The translations under genes and the position numbers were made by a program. A stretch of DNA of 23,145 nucleotides from CAZSPL01 sp964608735 (lineage in GTDB: Bacteria; JAJVIF01; JAPKYR01; CAZSPL01): contig CAZSPL010000037.1 in NCBI GenBank assembly GCA_964608735.1, forward strand, positions 1-23,145, in the 5' to 3' direction. Under the pieces are notes generated by a model. That model was not told the origin of the DNA. It saw only the letters and a program-made list of their open reading frames with translations, and made no database searches. This document shows, in pieces, positions 7,059-16,705 of the stretch; the stretch's first letter is position 1, and each line of letters opens with the position of its first letter.

Positions 7059-9518
7059 ATGACAAGGAGTATCATCCTATCTCTCGTTCTCACGCTATTC
7101 CTGTTGTTCGCAATTTCCTGTTCGGGCAACGGTGGGAACGTAATTACCCCGGCTCCCGCGCATGAGACGCTCGTGAACAGCACGGGCGGCACGGTGTGCC
7201 AGGGGCTGTGGCAGTTCACAGTATCCAAGGACGGTTCCGTGGACATCACCCAGCTGAGGAACGCTGATAAAATCATCAACGTTATCGGCTTCATGGAGCC
7301 TCCCGCTCTCAGTTTAATGAACCTTGACTGGGACGCCCTCGACATCGATTTCGACAACGGCACGATTGATGTGGGCGTTATCCTGACTCACCCGATTCCG
7401 GGTGACGACGTATTCACGGGCTTTGATGTCCGCGGCGTCTGCTTCGGCCCGAGGGTTTCCAACGCCGATGGTCTCACCATCGTACCGAGCCCCGAGTTCT
7501 TCAGCGGGGTTCCGTTCGGTTACCAGGACGGCCTTCTTGGCGCGCCGGACAGCTATGCCAACTATGAAGGTCTGGCCGGTTACAAGTATTACTGCGATGG
7601 TCTCGGCCCCGATGACGATATGGCTGAGTTCTTCATTGATACCGACAACCTGGCGAACAGGGGCAGCTATGGCGCCGGCGCCACCAACCAGAGGAACTAC
7701 CACCTCGAGTGGAATTCCGTCGACTTGGATTTCCTCGTCTTCAACTATGCCATCTATGCCAACTACAACTGGCCTGTTGGAGATGCGCCGATCGATCTCG
7801 AAGATTTCGACATCACCACCGCGAACAGCGCCGAGGCTTTCTGCGCAAGCTTCACGGTTCTTGATGGCGGCTTCTATTATGCCGACGGTTCCGGCGGCGG
7901 CGAGATCAGCCTGCAGGTTGAAATCTGGGACTGGCAGGGAGACATCACCGATGTAACCCTCGAAAGCCCCGCTCTCGGAATTACGGAAACAGCTTACAGC
8001 TCCTATGTTGGAGCCGGGGGCACCGCGTATTCGAACATTTGGGAGTTCGACAACATCGCGGGATACCCAACCAGCAACGGCGAAGTAGACCTCATAGTGA
8101 GGGCCTACGATGTCACCACATTCGGCGCCGCCTGGTTCCTCGACCTGCTCCCGACGGACAACGTCATGTATGACGAGCAGCTCTTCAATGCCTTCACGCT
8201 TCCGGTCATCGTCACCGAGTGCCCGGCACCCACATGTGAATCGACCGATCCACCGGGTGGGACCGGCGTGCTCGACGATGTCACCTTTTACTGCACCGGA
8301 CTCGTCGAGGGCTCGAGCCTTGCCATTAAGCTGACTGACGGCGTAACCGACTATGTCGGGACCGATGTGCAGTTCGTCAGCGCCACCGAGATGACTGCCG
8401 ACTTCGATCTCACCGGCGCGGCCACAGGCTCTCTTGACATCGAAATCACCAACGGATGTGGTTCTGTCGGCGTAGGCCCCGCCACATTCGCGGTAGCCAC
8501 GATTGTACACCACAGCACTGCTCCTCCGGGGTCCGGATTCATCGACATCGGAACCCATGTCGGTACCGGCAACACCACCCTTGATCTCGCCGTACAGCCT
8601 GACAGCGAAGAGGTTTACGTCGTGGTCGACGGCGGAAGCTGGTCTCCCGACGCGACCGACCCGAACGACGGCACGTCGCACCTGTTCAGCGCGGACCTGA
8701 CAGCTGAATTGGGCGTTATCGACCTATGGGTCTATAACCCGACAGCATACCCCCATAGCCGCGCGGAATATAAGGATGTCGAGATTGCTACAGGAACGAA
8801 CTCGACCGGCGGTGAGGGCATATCGATGATCCTGTGGCCCGCATGGAACTGGTATTGCGACAGGGCCCAGTATACCGATGGTGTCAACACAACCAATGGC
8901 GGCGGTACCGGCTACGTCGGATACGGCCAGCCTGACGTGCCGATGGATGCCGTCAACTGGGGTGGCGCGGGCGCCAACCTCGGTTCGTCATCTTTCCATG
9001 CGTTCTATTACTACGGCTCGACCGACTACCGCGTTGTCTGCTCGTGCACCAGCACCTATACAACCTACAACTCCCTTGGCCTCGCCAACCCCAGCACCTA
9101 TAACTTCGACAACGTTTATGACACTCCGTCCAACTTCATCAGCCTTGCCGGCGGCCCGAATAACGGCGTCCTCTGGGGGCTGTTCGAGAATGCCAGCTTC
9201 ATCCGCCCCTACAACAGCACCATCACGGGCTGGGGCGCAGGCACGGCCTTCGGAACAAGCGCTGACGTCGTGAATCCGGTCGATATAACAATGGATAAAA
9301 GCACCGGTATCCTGTACGTCCTCGATTCACCGAGTGGAACGGACTACAGAATCACCGGGTGGGATCCCTCGACCCAGTCTATTGTTGCCGGTTCCGGCCC
9401 ATTGTCTGATGCTTCAGGCGTACCTTACGCCCTTGATTACTCTGAGACGGGCGACTGCATGTATGTCCTGTTCGATGACAATACCATCTCCGTCTACAAG
9501 GACATCGCCAACACCTAA
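7059..9518 (+). CDS. Mosaic lipoprotein 1: shared N-terminal module, IPT-like domain and propeller-like C-terminus
   Basis: The product has 819 residues with a signal peptide and Cys21 (AISC, followed by Ser). Residues about 40-385 are the shared module. Diagnostic blocks are GFMEPPAL (77-84), HPI..DDVFTGFDVRGV (111-127), GYQDGLLGAPD (154-164), LANRG (198-202), FNYAIYANYNWP (228-239) and LEDFDITTAN (247-256). Residues about 388-480 resemble an IPT/TIG-like beta-sandwich with Cys residues (TDPPGGTGVLDDVTFYC). Residues about 490-819 read like propeller blades ending in FDDNTISVYKD. AGGAGG precedes the ATG. The gene has its own terminator. No catalytic motif is visible; a cell-surface or periplasmic binding role is inference. 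Confidence 0.8.
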   Translation: MTRSIILSLVLTLFLLFAISCSGNGGNVITPAPAHETLVNSTGGTVCQGLWQFTVSKDGSVDITQLRNADKIINVIGFMEPPALSLMNLDWDALDIDFDNGTIDVGVILTHPIPGDDVFTGFDVRGVCFGPRVSNADGLTIVPSPEFFSGVPFGYQDGLLGAPDSYANYEGLAGYKYYCDGLGPDDDMAEFFIDTDNLANRGSYGAGATNQRNYHLEWNSVDLDFLVFNYAIYANYNWPVGDAPIDLEDFDITTANSAEAFCASFTVLDGGFYYADGSGGGEISLQVEIWDWQGDITDVTLESPALGITETAYSSYVGAGGTAYSNIWEFDNIAGYPTSNGEVDLIVRAYDVTTFGAAWFLDLLPTDNVMYDEQLFNAFTLPVIVTECPAPTCESTDPPGGTGVLDDVTFYCTGLVEGSSLAIKLTDGVTDYVGTDVQFVSATEMTADFDLTGAATGSLDIEITNGCGSVGVGPATFAVATIVHHSTAPPGSGFIDIGTHVGTGNTTLDLAVQPDSEEVYVVVDGGSWSPDATDPNDGTSHLFSADLTAELGVIDLWVYNPTAYPHSRAEYKDVEIATGTNSTGGEGISMILWPAWNWYCDRAQYTDGVNTTNGGGTGYVGYGQPDVPMDAVNWGGAGANLGSSSFHAFYYYGSTDYRVVCSCTSTYTTYNSLGLANPSTYNFDNVYDTPSNFISLAGGPNNGVLWGLFENASFIRPYNSTITGWGAGTAFGTSADVVNPVDITMDKSTGILYVLDSPSGTDYRITGWDPSTQSIVAGSGPLSDASGVPYALDYSETGDCMYVLFDDNTISVYKDIANT

Positions 9519-9540
9519 AGCTTCAGAGCAGAGAATTTTT

Positions 9541-9568
9541 AAGCCCCCCGTGTACGGGGGGCTTTTTT
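9541..9568 (+). terminator. Strong rho-independent terminator after mosaic lipoprotein 1
   Basis: AAGCCCCCCG (9541-9550) pairs perfectly with CGGGGGGCTT (9555-9564) across loop TGTA, and the T run continues to 9568. Confidence 0.93.
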
Positions 9569-9703
9569 AATACATGAAAGTTCCGGGTGCCCGGAAGGGG
9601 GGGAGCCGGGAGTATTAAGCCTGATTAAAAGAGCATCTAATTAAATACTTGAGCATGAAGTCTCTTTATGCTTAAGGCGGCGATAACCCCAAGGAGGCTG
9701 CAG

Positions 9704-12298
9704 ATGAAATGTTTTCTGGGCCATGTTGCTCTTATACTGATGCTGGCAATCCTTATTTTCTCGGGATGTTCCGGCGGCGCGGGTATCGCCCCCGCTCCCG
9801 TGGAGGAACCTGCCAAGCAAGCTGATGAACAGACCGGCACCACCGGTATATGGGGTATGTTCGAGGTGGGCGTCGATGTCAACGCCGGCAAGGTGGAACT
9901 GACAAGGTTGAGAGAGGCCGACCTCGCGCTCAACGTGCTCGGTTTCATGGAGCCGCCGGCGCTCGTGAACATGACGATAGACTTCGATACCCTTCAGATA
10001 GTAGAGGAAGAGAATTACATCGGTGTCGATGTCATCCTGAAGCATCCTTTCGTAACGGAAGAACACGTCTTCAACGGTTTTGACGTCAAGGGCATCGTGT
10101 TCGGCCCGTGGCTCGGCAATGCCGACGGGCTGACAAGGTATTTCAATCCCAATGAATTCACCGGCACGCCGTTCGGATACCAGGACGGCCTGCTCGGAGC
10201 GCCCGATGCATTCGCCGGTTACTCACAGGAGTTCAACGGCTACAAGTATTTTGCCAACGGCATCGACATAACCGAAACGGTCGCCGAATATTACGCCGAC
10301 CCGGACAACCTCGCCAACCGCGGGATGTTCTCCGAAGGTGGGCAAATCAAGCGGCACTATGACTTGTATTTCGGCGGCACGGGCTTCTCGGATTTCTTCG
10401 TATTCAACTACGCGATATTCGCGTCCTATAACTGGCCGGACGGCGATCCGCCTTTCTCGCTGGAAGATTTCGATGTGAGCACCGCCAACCAGGCCGACCC
10501 GGTGTTCGCCGATGTGGTCGAGACCGCCAATAACCTCTATTTCAATCCTGACACCAGCGTCGGCGGCGGCGGTATCACCCTCGACGTGACCATCTTCGAC
10601 TGGGACAAGCCGCTGAATCCCGAGACCCTCTCCATTATGGCCCCCGGGGTGATAAATCCCACGGCCGCGACATTCGTCAGCGATGACGATGCCAACCGGC
10701 GGACATACCATGTCGTGGCGACCGGCGTGCCCCTTACCAGCGCCGACCTTGATATCATCATATCGGCCACGACGGAGAAGACATACGGCCAGTGTTATTT
10801 CCTTGACCTGATGCCATCCTCGCATCCGCTCTTCGATGAGCCGATCGAGGCGCAGTTCCTTTACAAGGCCGCGGTAGCCGAGACCGGCACCGGAAGCTGG
10901 CCTATTATCGACCCGATGGATACAACGACCGCGGCCGGCTGGACCGTGGAAAACACGAGCTACCACACGGCCGGCATGGAGTGGGGCCAGGCGGGCACCG
11001 AGTGGCAAGCCAACGGAGCGGGCGGAGTATCCATGAACTACCAGGATTACATGGAGACATACCTCGTGTCGCCGGTCTACACCGTCCCCGCGAGCGGCCA
11101 GTTCAGCGTGCTATTGACGCACAAGTACAGCACCGAATCGTGCTGCGACGACGGCAACATCTATGTGCGCTACGAAGGTCAGGCGTGGAATCCCACTCCC
11201 ATCAACCCGGCCCGCTTCGCGGACCTGAGCGCCGGGTTCCCGGCAACTTATCTCACCGAGACATTCCAGGTGAACCTCACGCCCGACGAGAATTTCCAGA
11301 TCGGTTTCTGCTTCTACTCCGATTACAGCGTCGTCTATCCCGGGTGGTTCATCGACCATATGGTCCTCACCGAGAACCGCGCGCCGATAGTGGGCGATGT
11401 CACCGGTGAGTCGGATGTGAGCGCCTACGGGGTAGAGACCTACTCGGTGAGCGCGAGCGATCCGGATTCGGATAACCTGACGTACGCATGGGAAATCGGT
11501 GACGACATCCCCGCGGCGTATGACGACGGGCCCGGCAACGGCGACGGCACCATCGACATCGACTGGCAGGCGAACGGCACATCCACCGTCGACTGCAAGG
11601 TCACGGACGACGGTGAGCCGAGCCTTACGACATACTCACCCAACCCGCTGCAAGTCACCGTTTTTGTGACCCCGAACAACACCGGGCCATATGAAGATTT
11701 CGACACCTGGCCCCCTTCGGGATGGACATTCACCGACTATTCCACCTATCTGACAGGAAGCTACTGGGGGCAGACGAACGCCATGTCGGTGAACTGCCTC
11801 GATGCCGACGCGACGGGCGGTTCATGCTACGGCACCTACTGGTTCGAGGAAGCCCGCTGGAATAACGTGGTCATCCCGAATTCATCGAATGCCATCCTCA
11901 AGCTGACGCATACCATCTGGGCTGAAGGCTATGATACAAGCCTCTACTGCTACGACGGCGGGATGCTCTTCATCGACGATACCCTCATCACGAGCGCAGA
12001 CTTCCTCTCAGGCTACGAAAACTCCCGCTACATCTACTCAAGCTATTCCTGGTGTGGTAACTCTTATCTGCCGACCTGGCCCGGAGACACGAGCTATTAT
12101 GTCTGGTCGTACAAGTATCCCGACGATACCACCTGGATGAACGGCTTCGCGACGACGATAATGGATATCTCATCCTATGCCGACGGCGGCCCGCATGATA
12201 TAGGCCTCATCTTCCATGCCGACGGCTCCGTGAGCTGTGAAGGCGGAAGCAACTATCATACGTGGCTTATCGACAAAGTCGAGATATTCTATGATTAG
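9704..12298 (+). CDS. Mosaic lipoprotein 2: shared N-terminal module, jelly-roll, PKD-like and second jelly-roll domains
   Basis: The start at 9704 is preferred to the in-frame ATG at 9668 because AAGGAGG at 9691-9697 is correctly spaced and the product then begins with a clean lipoprotein signal (IFSGC, Cys22, followed by Ser). The product has 864 residues. Residues about 45-395 are the shared module (GFMEPPAL, NGFDVKGIVFGP, GYQDGLLGAPD, LANRG, FNYAIFASYNWP, LEDFDVSTAN). Residues about 402-558 form a MAM/jelly-roll-like domain (DPMDTTT...WTV, ending PGWFIDHMVL). About 565-655 is PKD-like (YSVSASDPDSDNLTYAWE...CKVTDDG). About 665-864 is a second, Cys-rich jelly-roll-like domain ending in WLIDKVEIFYD. 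It is closely similar to the next gene up to the end of the PKD-like domain. No enzyme motif is seen. Confidence 0.82.
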   Translation: MKCFLGHVALILMLAILIFSGCSGGAGIAPAPVEEPAKQADEQTGTTGIWGMFEVGVDVNAGKVELTRLREADLALNVLGFMEPPALVNMTIDFDTLQIVEEENYIGVDVILKHPFVTEEHVFNGFDVKGIVFGPWLGNADGLTRYFNPNEFTGTPFGYQDGLLGAPDAFAGYSQEFNGYKYFANGIDITETVAEYYADPDNLANRGMFSEGGQIKRHYDLYFGGTGFSDFFVFNYAIFASYNWPDGDPPFSLEDFDVSTANQADPVFADVVETANNLYFNPDTSVGGGGITLDVTIFDWDKPLNPETLSIMAPGVINPTAATFVSDDDANRRTYHVVATGVPLTSADLDIIISATTEKTYGQCYFLDLMPSSHPLFDEPIEAQFLYKAAVAETGTGSWPIIDPMDTTTAAGWTVENTSYHTAGMEWGQAGTEWQANGAGGVSMNYQDYMETYLVSPVYTVPASGQFSVLLTHKYSTESCCDDGNIYVRYEGQAWNPTPINPARFADLSAGFPATYLTETFQVNLTPDENFQIGFCFYSDYSVVYPGWFIDHMVLTENRAPIVGDVTGESDVSAYGVETYSVSASDPDSDNLTYAWEIGDDIPAAYDDGPGNGDGTIDIDWQANGTSTVDCKVTDDGEPSLTTYSPNPLQVTVFVTPNNTGPYEDFDTWPPSGWTFTDYSTYLTGSYWGQTNAMSVNCLDADATGGSCYGTYWFEEARWNNVVIPNSSNAILKLTHTIWAEGYDTSLYCYDGGMLFIDDTLITSADFLSGYENSRYIYSSYSWCGNSYLPTWPGDTSYYVWSYKYPDDTTWMNGFATTIMDISSYADGGPHDIGLIFHADGSVSCEGGSNYHTWLIDKVEIFYD

Positions 12299-12323
12299 CG
12301 GCTGAGCCCTTTGCAAATTTTAT

Positions 12324-12346
12324 AACCCGCCCACGGGCGGGTTTTT
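12324..12346 (+). terminator. Terminator after mosaic lipoprotein 2
   Basis: AACCCGCC (12324-12331) pairs with GGCGGGTT (12336-12343) around CACG, followed by further T residues to 12346. Confidence 0.9.
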
Positions 12347-12485
12347 CTTATCCCCGGGCGAACTCGAATTAACCGCGCGCGGCGTTAAGATGATTTAATA
12401 AATGCGCATCCAAGTAAATGTGATGATGGGCCGAAGGAAAGGGCTTTCGATTTACGGCTGCCAAAAATGTTAGGAGGTCGTATAG

Positions 12486-15428
12486 ATGAAACGCAACTGC
12501 TGTATAGCTATTCTCCTATTTTTAATGATGTTGTCCATGCTCGCCGGTTGCTCCGGCGGCGGCGACCCCGTGGCTTCACCGCCCCCGCAGGAGCCCGCGG
12601 CAAGGGCCGACGCGCATAACGGTACCACCGGATTGTGGGGTTCCTACGAGGTTTCGGTGGATCTCAACACCGGGGGCGTGGACCTCGTAAAGCTTCGCGA
12701 AGCCGATTTGGCGCTGAATGTGCTCGGGTTCATGGAGCCCCCGGCTCTCCTGAACATGACCATCGACTTCGACAGTCTCCAGATCGACGATGTTAACGAA
12801 TACATCGGGGTCGATGTCATCCTGAAGCACCCGTTCGTCACCCCCGATGCCGTGTTCAACGGTTTCGACGTCAAGGGCATCGTGTTCGGCCCATGGCTCG
12901 GCAACGCCGACGGTTTGACGAGGTATTTCAATCCCGATGATTTCACCGGCACGCCGTTCGGATACCAGGACGGCCTGCTCGGCGCGCCCGATGGATACGC
13001 GAATTATGACAAGGCCTACAACGGTTTCAAATATTTCGCGAACGGCATCGGCATCGATGAAACGGTCGCCGAGTATTATGCCGACCCGGACAACCTCGCC
13101 AACCGAGGCATGTTCTCCGAAGGGGGCGAGATAACAAGGCATTACGACCTGTACTTCGGCGGCGATTACTCGGATTTCTTCGTGTTCAACTATGCGATAT
13201 TCGCATCGTATAACTGGCCCGAGGGAGACCCGCCGTTCTCGCTGGAGGATTTCGATGTCAGCACCGCGAACCAGGCGGAGCCGGTGTACGCGGATTTTGT
13301 CGAGAATTCAAACACCCTCTACTATAACCCTGAGACGGAAACGGGCGGAGGGAATATAGACCTCGATATCACTATTTTCGACTGGGACAAGCCGGTCGGC
13401 CCGGAGACCGTTTCCATCGAGGCTCCCGGCGTGATCGTTTCCACGCCGGCGACATTTGTGATGGAAGAGGACGCCAACAGGCGATCGTACCATGTGGCAG
13501 CGGGAGGCGTACCGGTCACCACGACGCATCTCGACATTATTGTCTCGGTGACGACCGAAAAGACATATGGCGCGTGCTATTTCCTCGACCTTATGCCGTC
13601 CTCGCATCCGCTCTTCGACGAACCCATCGTGACGCAATTCGTCTACGCGGCCACCGTCGAGGAAGGCGCCGGCAACTGGCCATATGTCGACCCGATGGAT
13701 ACAACCACCGAAGACCAGTGGACCGTGCAAAATCTCGCGTATCACACCGCGCCGATCACATGGACCCAGGTGGGCACCGAATGGCAGTCCAACGGGGGCG
13801 CCGGGCATAGCGGATATTATGCGAACTACATGGATACATACCTGATATCACCCCTGATTACCGCGCCGGCGAGCGGCGCTGTGAACATGGTGATTACTCA
13901 CGCATACTACACCGAAAACAGCTACGATTACTGCCATATCAGGTATCGCTATGAAGGCGGGGCGTGGCAGCAGTTTGCCCCCGGCTCGACCAACCTCTGT
14001 GGAATGAGCCCCGGATGGCCGAACTGGGCAATTCAAACCTTTGAGACAAACCTTACGCCGGGCCAGAATTTCCAGGTCGGGTTCAATTTCTACAGTGAAT
14101 ACCTCGTCTACACATATCCCGGCTGGTTCATCGATCACCTGGTGCTTACCAGCAACCACACGCCGACATGCGGCCCGGTCTCGGGTGAACCCGTCATAAG
14201 CGATTTCGGCGTGGAGACGTATTCCGTAAGCGCTAACGATCCTGATGGGGACAATATCACCTATGCGTGGGAAATGGGTGACGATGTTCCCCCGGCGTAC
14301 GACGACGGCCCGGGCAACGGTGACGGCACCATCGACATCGACTGGCAGACGAACGGCCTCTATATTGTCGACTGCAAAGTCACCGATGACGGCGACCCTA
14401 ACCTGCTCGCCGTTTCGAGCCAGCCGCTCAGCGTTTCGGTTCATTATGACGCACCGGGGCAGTCCTGCACTTACAAGGATGGAGCCCCTGAGTATGTCGC
14501 TTATTATGGAGCCGACAGCGCGACTGCCATCTGGGAAGACATGTGCATGATGAGTGACGGTTACATCATCGTGCAGGACCAGGCAACCACCGGCTTATGG
14601 CGCGTACCGAGTTACGGCTCGACCGCATGGACGGGGACCGCGATTACCGGCTATACGGGGACAAATTTGATCACGCAGTTGGAAGCTGATTCATCCGACA
14701 GCATCGCGATTGCATACGACGGCAGCGCCACCATCGACATCTACAACTACAGCGGCGCTACAGTATCGTTCGCCCAGTCGATTGCGGCGCCCGCGAATGT
14801 GCTCGCCATGGCCTTTGACGGCAGCGACAACCTGTGGGTGCTTGTCGACAATGCGAACCGCGAGATGCACCGGTATAACGCGGGAACATTCACGCACAAT
14901 ACCGGCTCCACGTTCAACACTTCCACCCATGTCCAAGGCTGGGTGTGGGATTTCGTCATCGATGTATACGACGGCTATTTCTACATCCTGCACGAGGATA
15001 ACGGCACCGGCATCACGCGCGGCATCGTTACCAAGTACAATGCCTCGGGAGTTTATCAGACGCAGTTGTTGAATGTATTCCCCTATGCGATTTACGATTA
15101 CCAGACCGTCGGCGAACTCGATCCGGGCGAGGCCGAAATAATGATGGATAACTCCGACAGCGACTACTCATCCTGCAGGCTGGTGGTTATCTCCGATTAC
15201 TACGATGCAGCCGAAACACACGCGACGCAGGTCGTTCGTCTCAAGGCGCTCGACCTGACGGAGATCGGCACGCCATGGCATGGCTACTCGTGGGGTGCGA
15301 CTTGCGGCGTGGTATCCTCGATCACCGATCCCGGGGATCCCGATTTCACCGGGGTGATATACGCCGGCGAGTCGGCTGATGATGACTACATAGATTATTA
15401 CGTACTGCCCGGCTCCGGGTGGTGGTAA
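12486..15428 (+). CDS. Mosaic lipoprotein 3: shared N-terminal module, jelly-roll, PKD-like and propeller-like domains
   Basis: The product has 980 residues with lipobox LAGC (Cys22, followed by Ser). Residues about 45-395 are the shared module and are very close to those of the preceding gene (GVDVILKHPFVT, NGFDVKGIVFGPWLGNADGL, GYQDGLLGAPD, ADPDNLANRGMFSEGG). A jelly-roll-like domain (about 400-560, DPMDTTT to PGWFIDHLVL) and a PKD-like domain (about 565-655, YSVSANDPDGDNITYAWE) follow. The C-terminal 315 residues differ from the neighbour and look like propeller repeats (SDSIAIAYDGSATIDIYNY, LAMAFDGSDNLWVLVDN). AGGAGGT lies eight bases upstream of the ATG. It appears to be a tandem paralogue with an exchanged end. 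Confidence 0.82.
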   Translation: MKRNCCIAILLFLMMLSMLAGCSGGGDPVASPPPQEPAARADAHNGTTGLWGSYEVSVDLNTGGVDLVKLREADLALNVLGFMEPPALLNMTIDFDSLQIDDVNEYIGVDVILKHPFVTPDAVFNGFDVKGIVFGPWLGNADGLTRYFNPDDFTGTPFGYQDGLLGAPDGYANYDKAYNGFKYFANGIGIDETVAEYYADPDNLANRGMFSEGGEITRHYDLYFGGDYSDFFVFNYAIFASYNWPEGDPPFSLEDFDVSTANQAEPVYADFVENSNTLYYNPETETGGGNIDLDITIFDWDKPVGPETVSIEAPGVIVSTPATFVMEEDANRRSYHVAAGGVPVTTTHLDIIVSVTTEKTYGACYFLDLMPSSHPLFDEPIVTQFVYAATVEEGAGNWPYVDPMDTTTEDQWTVQNLAYHTAPITWTQVGTEWQSNGGAGHSGYYANYMDTYLISPLITAPASGAVNMVITHAYYTENSYDYCHIRYRYEGGAWQQFAPGSTNLCGMSPGWPNWAIQTFETNLTPGQNFQVGFNFYSEYLVYTYPGWFIDHLVLTSNHTPTCGPVSGEPVISDFGVETYSVSANDPDGDNITYAWEMGDDVPPAYDDGPGNGDGTIDIDWQTNGLYIVDCKVTDDGDPNLLAVSSQPLSVSVHYDAPGQSCTYKDGAPEYVAYYGADSATAIWEDMCMMSDGYIIVQDQATTGLWRVPSYGSTAWTGTAITGYTGTNLITQLEADSSDSIAIAYDGSATIDIYNYSGATVSFAQSIAAPANVLAMAFDGSDNLWVLVDNANREMHRYNAGTFTHNTGSTFNTSTHVQGWVWDFVIDVYDGYFYILHEDNGTGITRGIVTKYNASGVYQTQLLNVFPYAIYDYQTVGELDPGEAEIMMDNSDSDYSSCRLVVISDYYDAAETHATQVVRLKALDLTEIGTPWHGYSWGATCGVVSSITDPGDPDFTGVIYAGESADDDYIDYYVLPGSGWW

Positions 15429-15461
15429 TCCACACATCGCACCTGGTATTCCGAATCAAAC

Positions 15462-15484
15462 AACCCGCCTTACGGCGGGTTTTT
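15462..15484 (+). terminator. Terminator after mosaic lipoprotein 3
   Basis: AACCCGCC (15462-15469) pairs with GGCGGGTT (15474-15481) around TTAC, with T residues to 15484. It is nearly the same hairpin as after mosaic lipoprotein 2, consistent with duplication of the whole unit. Confidence 0.9.
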
Positions 15485-15489
15485 CATAC

Positions 15490-15513
15490 GGTGCCAGGCG
15501 TGGTGCCAGGCGT
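15490..15513. repeat. Two tandem 12-base units
   Basis: GGTGCCAGGCGT occurs twice in a row. The reverse complement of its core resembles the end of the 23-base array after copy B (GTGGCACCAGGCG near 3594-3606), so this may be a remnant of the repeat family. Confidence 0.6.
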
Positions 15514-15518
15514 ACTTG

Positions 15519-16658
15519 TCATTTTCCCCATAATCCGCCGCTGGATATATTGTCTACGGATTCATCCGGTGCCTTGACGAGGACGACCGCGTTGGGAATC
15601 GCCCGCGACGGCGCCGGCACATTCACGCCGTCGACCCACATCCCCGACGACCCGCCGCCGTCGAGACCTATCGCCGAGCGCACATTGAGATCAGACAACA
15701 ATTCCCCGAGCTGCGCGAATGTCAGCGCCGCGCCGCGCGTGCATACGAAGAGGATCTCATTATTCCATGTGAGGCATAAACACGAGCGGGTTGTCGGAGC
15801 GAGAACATTCGACGAGAATGCGTATTCATCGGCGAAATCGCGCGGCTTGCCGTCGTCGAAGAACATCGGCCCGCCCGTAAGCATATGCCGTATCGTACCC
15901 TTCTCACCGTCGAAATCGAATATGGTGCCCACGCCGAGGCCGTCGACGAAACGCTTCGACGCCGATTTCCATGCCCCGCGAAAAGTGATGACGAACCCGT
16001 TTTCGGGGATCGATGTGCCGCCGGATGTCGTGCGTCCGATTACGACGCCGTTATCCACCTGTATCTCGATCGCGTCCCCCGCTGGTGTGGTATCGCCCCA
16101 GAAACGGTTGTAGATGTGCACCGCGTCGGTCATCCCGCCCGGCGGGACATTCATCGCGTGAATCAGTATCGGCTCGTAATAGTCGCCCGGATTGAGGAAC
16201 GCGTCGATCGTTGTGACGCGTAGCGATGTCTCGCCGTCGCCGTCGACGATGAAGCATCCGCGGTTGAAATCGGAATGCGAAAGCAGCGCGCCGTTGATTA
16301 TCAACTCGCCGACCGGAAGCTTGCGCCCGGCGGTATCGAAGAAGAACCCGCCGTTTATCGCGGCGATGGCGCCTTCCTTTCGCGCGATGTCGGCGAGTAT
16401 CGCGCTGCTTTTAATCTGCCCGCCTTCGAGCGCGGGGCGTATTTCTATGCTCTTGTCGTCGAGGCGTATTTTCACCACGTGGAGGATGACTTCGGCACCG
16501 GACGCGGTATTCCTCTTGTATTTAATGTACCGCGTTGATGGGTCGACGAGTATTTTTTCGGCAAGGATGCCGTCCCGCGTGGACAGCGATGATGCGGGCA
16601 TCGGCAGCAGGAGTAATATCGCAAGGAGCAGGAATACCACCGCGGATATCATCCGCAT
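15519..16658 (-). CDS. Phosphodiester glycosidase family protein (NAGPA / DUF2233)
   Basis: The product has about 379 residues from the ATG at 16658, with a signal peptide or membrane anchor (residues about 1-24). The family is typified by mammalian N-acetylglucosamine-1-phosphodiester alpha-N-acetylglucosaminidase, and bacterial members act on envelope or exopolysaccharide glycans. Visible hallmarks are AAINGGFFFDTAG (about 99-111), IINGALLSHSDFNRGCF, LTGGPMFFDDG, and the C-terminal IGLDGGGSSGMWVDG. The frame is open further upstream, but that part lies in repeat copy C and reads as repeat, so it is not included. No strong ribosome binding site is seen before 16658; an ATG at 16652 or a TTG near 16694 are alternatives. 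The substrate is unknown. Confidence 0.85.
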   Translation of the reverse strand: MRMISAVVFLLLAILLLLPMPASSLSTRDGILAEKILVDPSTRYIKYKRNTASGAEVILHVVKIRLDDKSIEIRPALEGGQIKSSAILADIARKEGAIAAINGGFFFDTAGRKLPVGELIINGALLSHSDFNRGCFIVDGDGETSLRVTTIDAFLNPGDYYEPILIHAMNVPPGGMTDAVHIYNRFWGDTTPAGDAIEIQVDNGVVIGRTTSGGTSIPENGFVITFRGAWKSASKRFVDGLGVGTIFDFDGEKGTIRHMLTGGPMFFDDGKPRDFADEYAFSSNVLAPTTRSCLCLTWNNEILFVCTRGAALTFAQLGELLSDLNVRSAIGLDGGGSSGMWVDGVNVPAPSRAIPNAVVLVKAPDESVDNISSGGLWGK

Positions 16659-16705
16659 GGCCGGTACCGGGAATATGTTTTTTATATTTCTCAAATCCTC
16701 TTCTT

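Noticed and set aside
7314..8681. Long minus-strand frame of about 455 codons
   Set aside because: It is antisense to mosaic lipoprotein 1; its composition is a mirror of the coding strand and no domain or ribosome binding site is visible.
9668..9703. Earlier start for mosaic lipoprotein 2
   Set aside because: AAGGAGG lies just before the ATG at 9704, and the lipoprotein signal begins there. The upstream 12 codons include the ribosome binding site itself.
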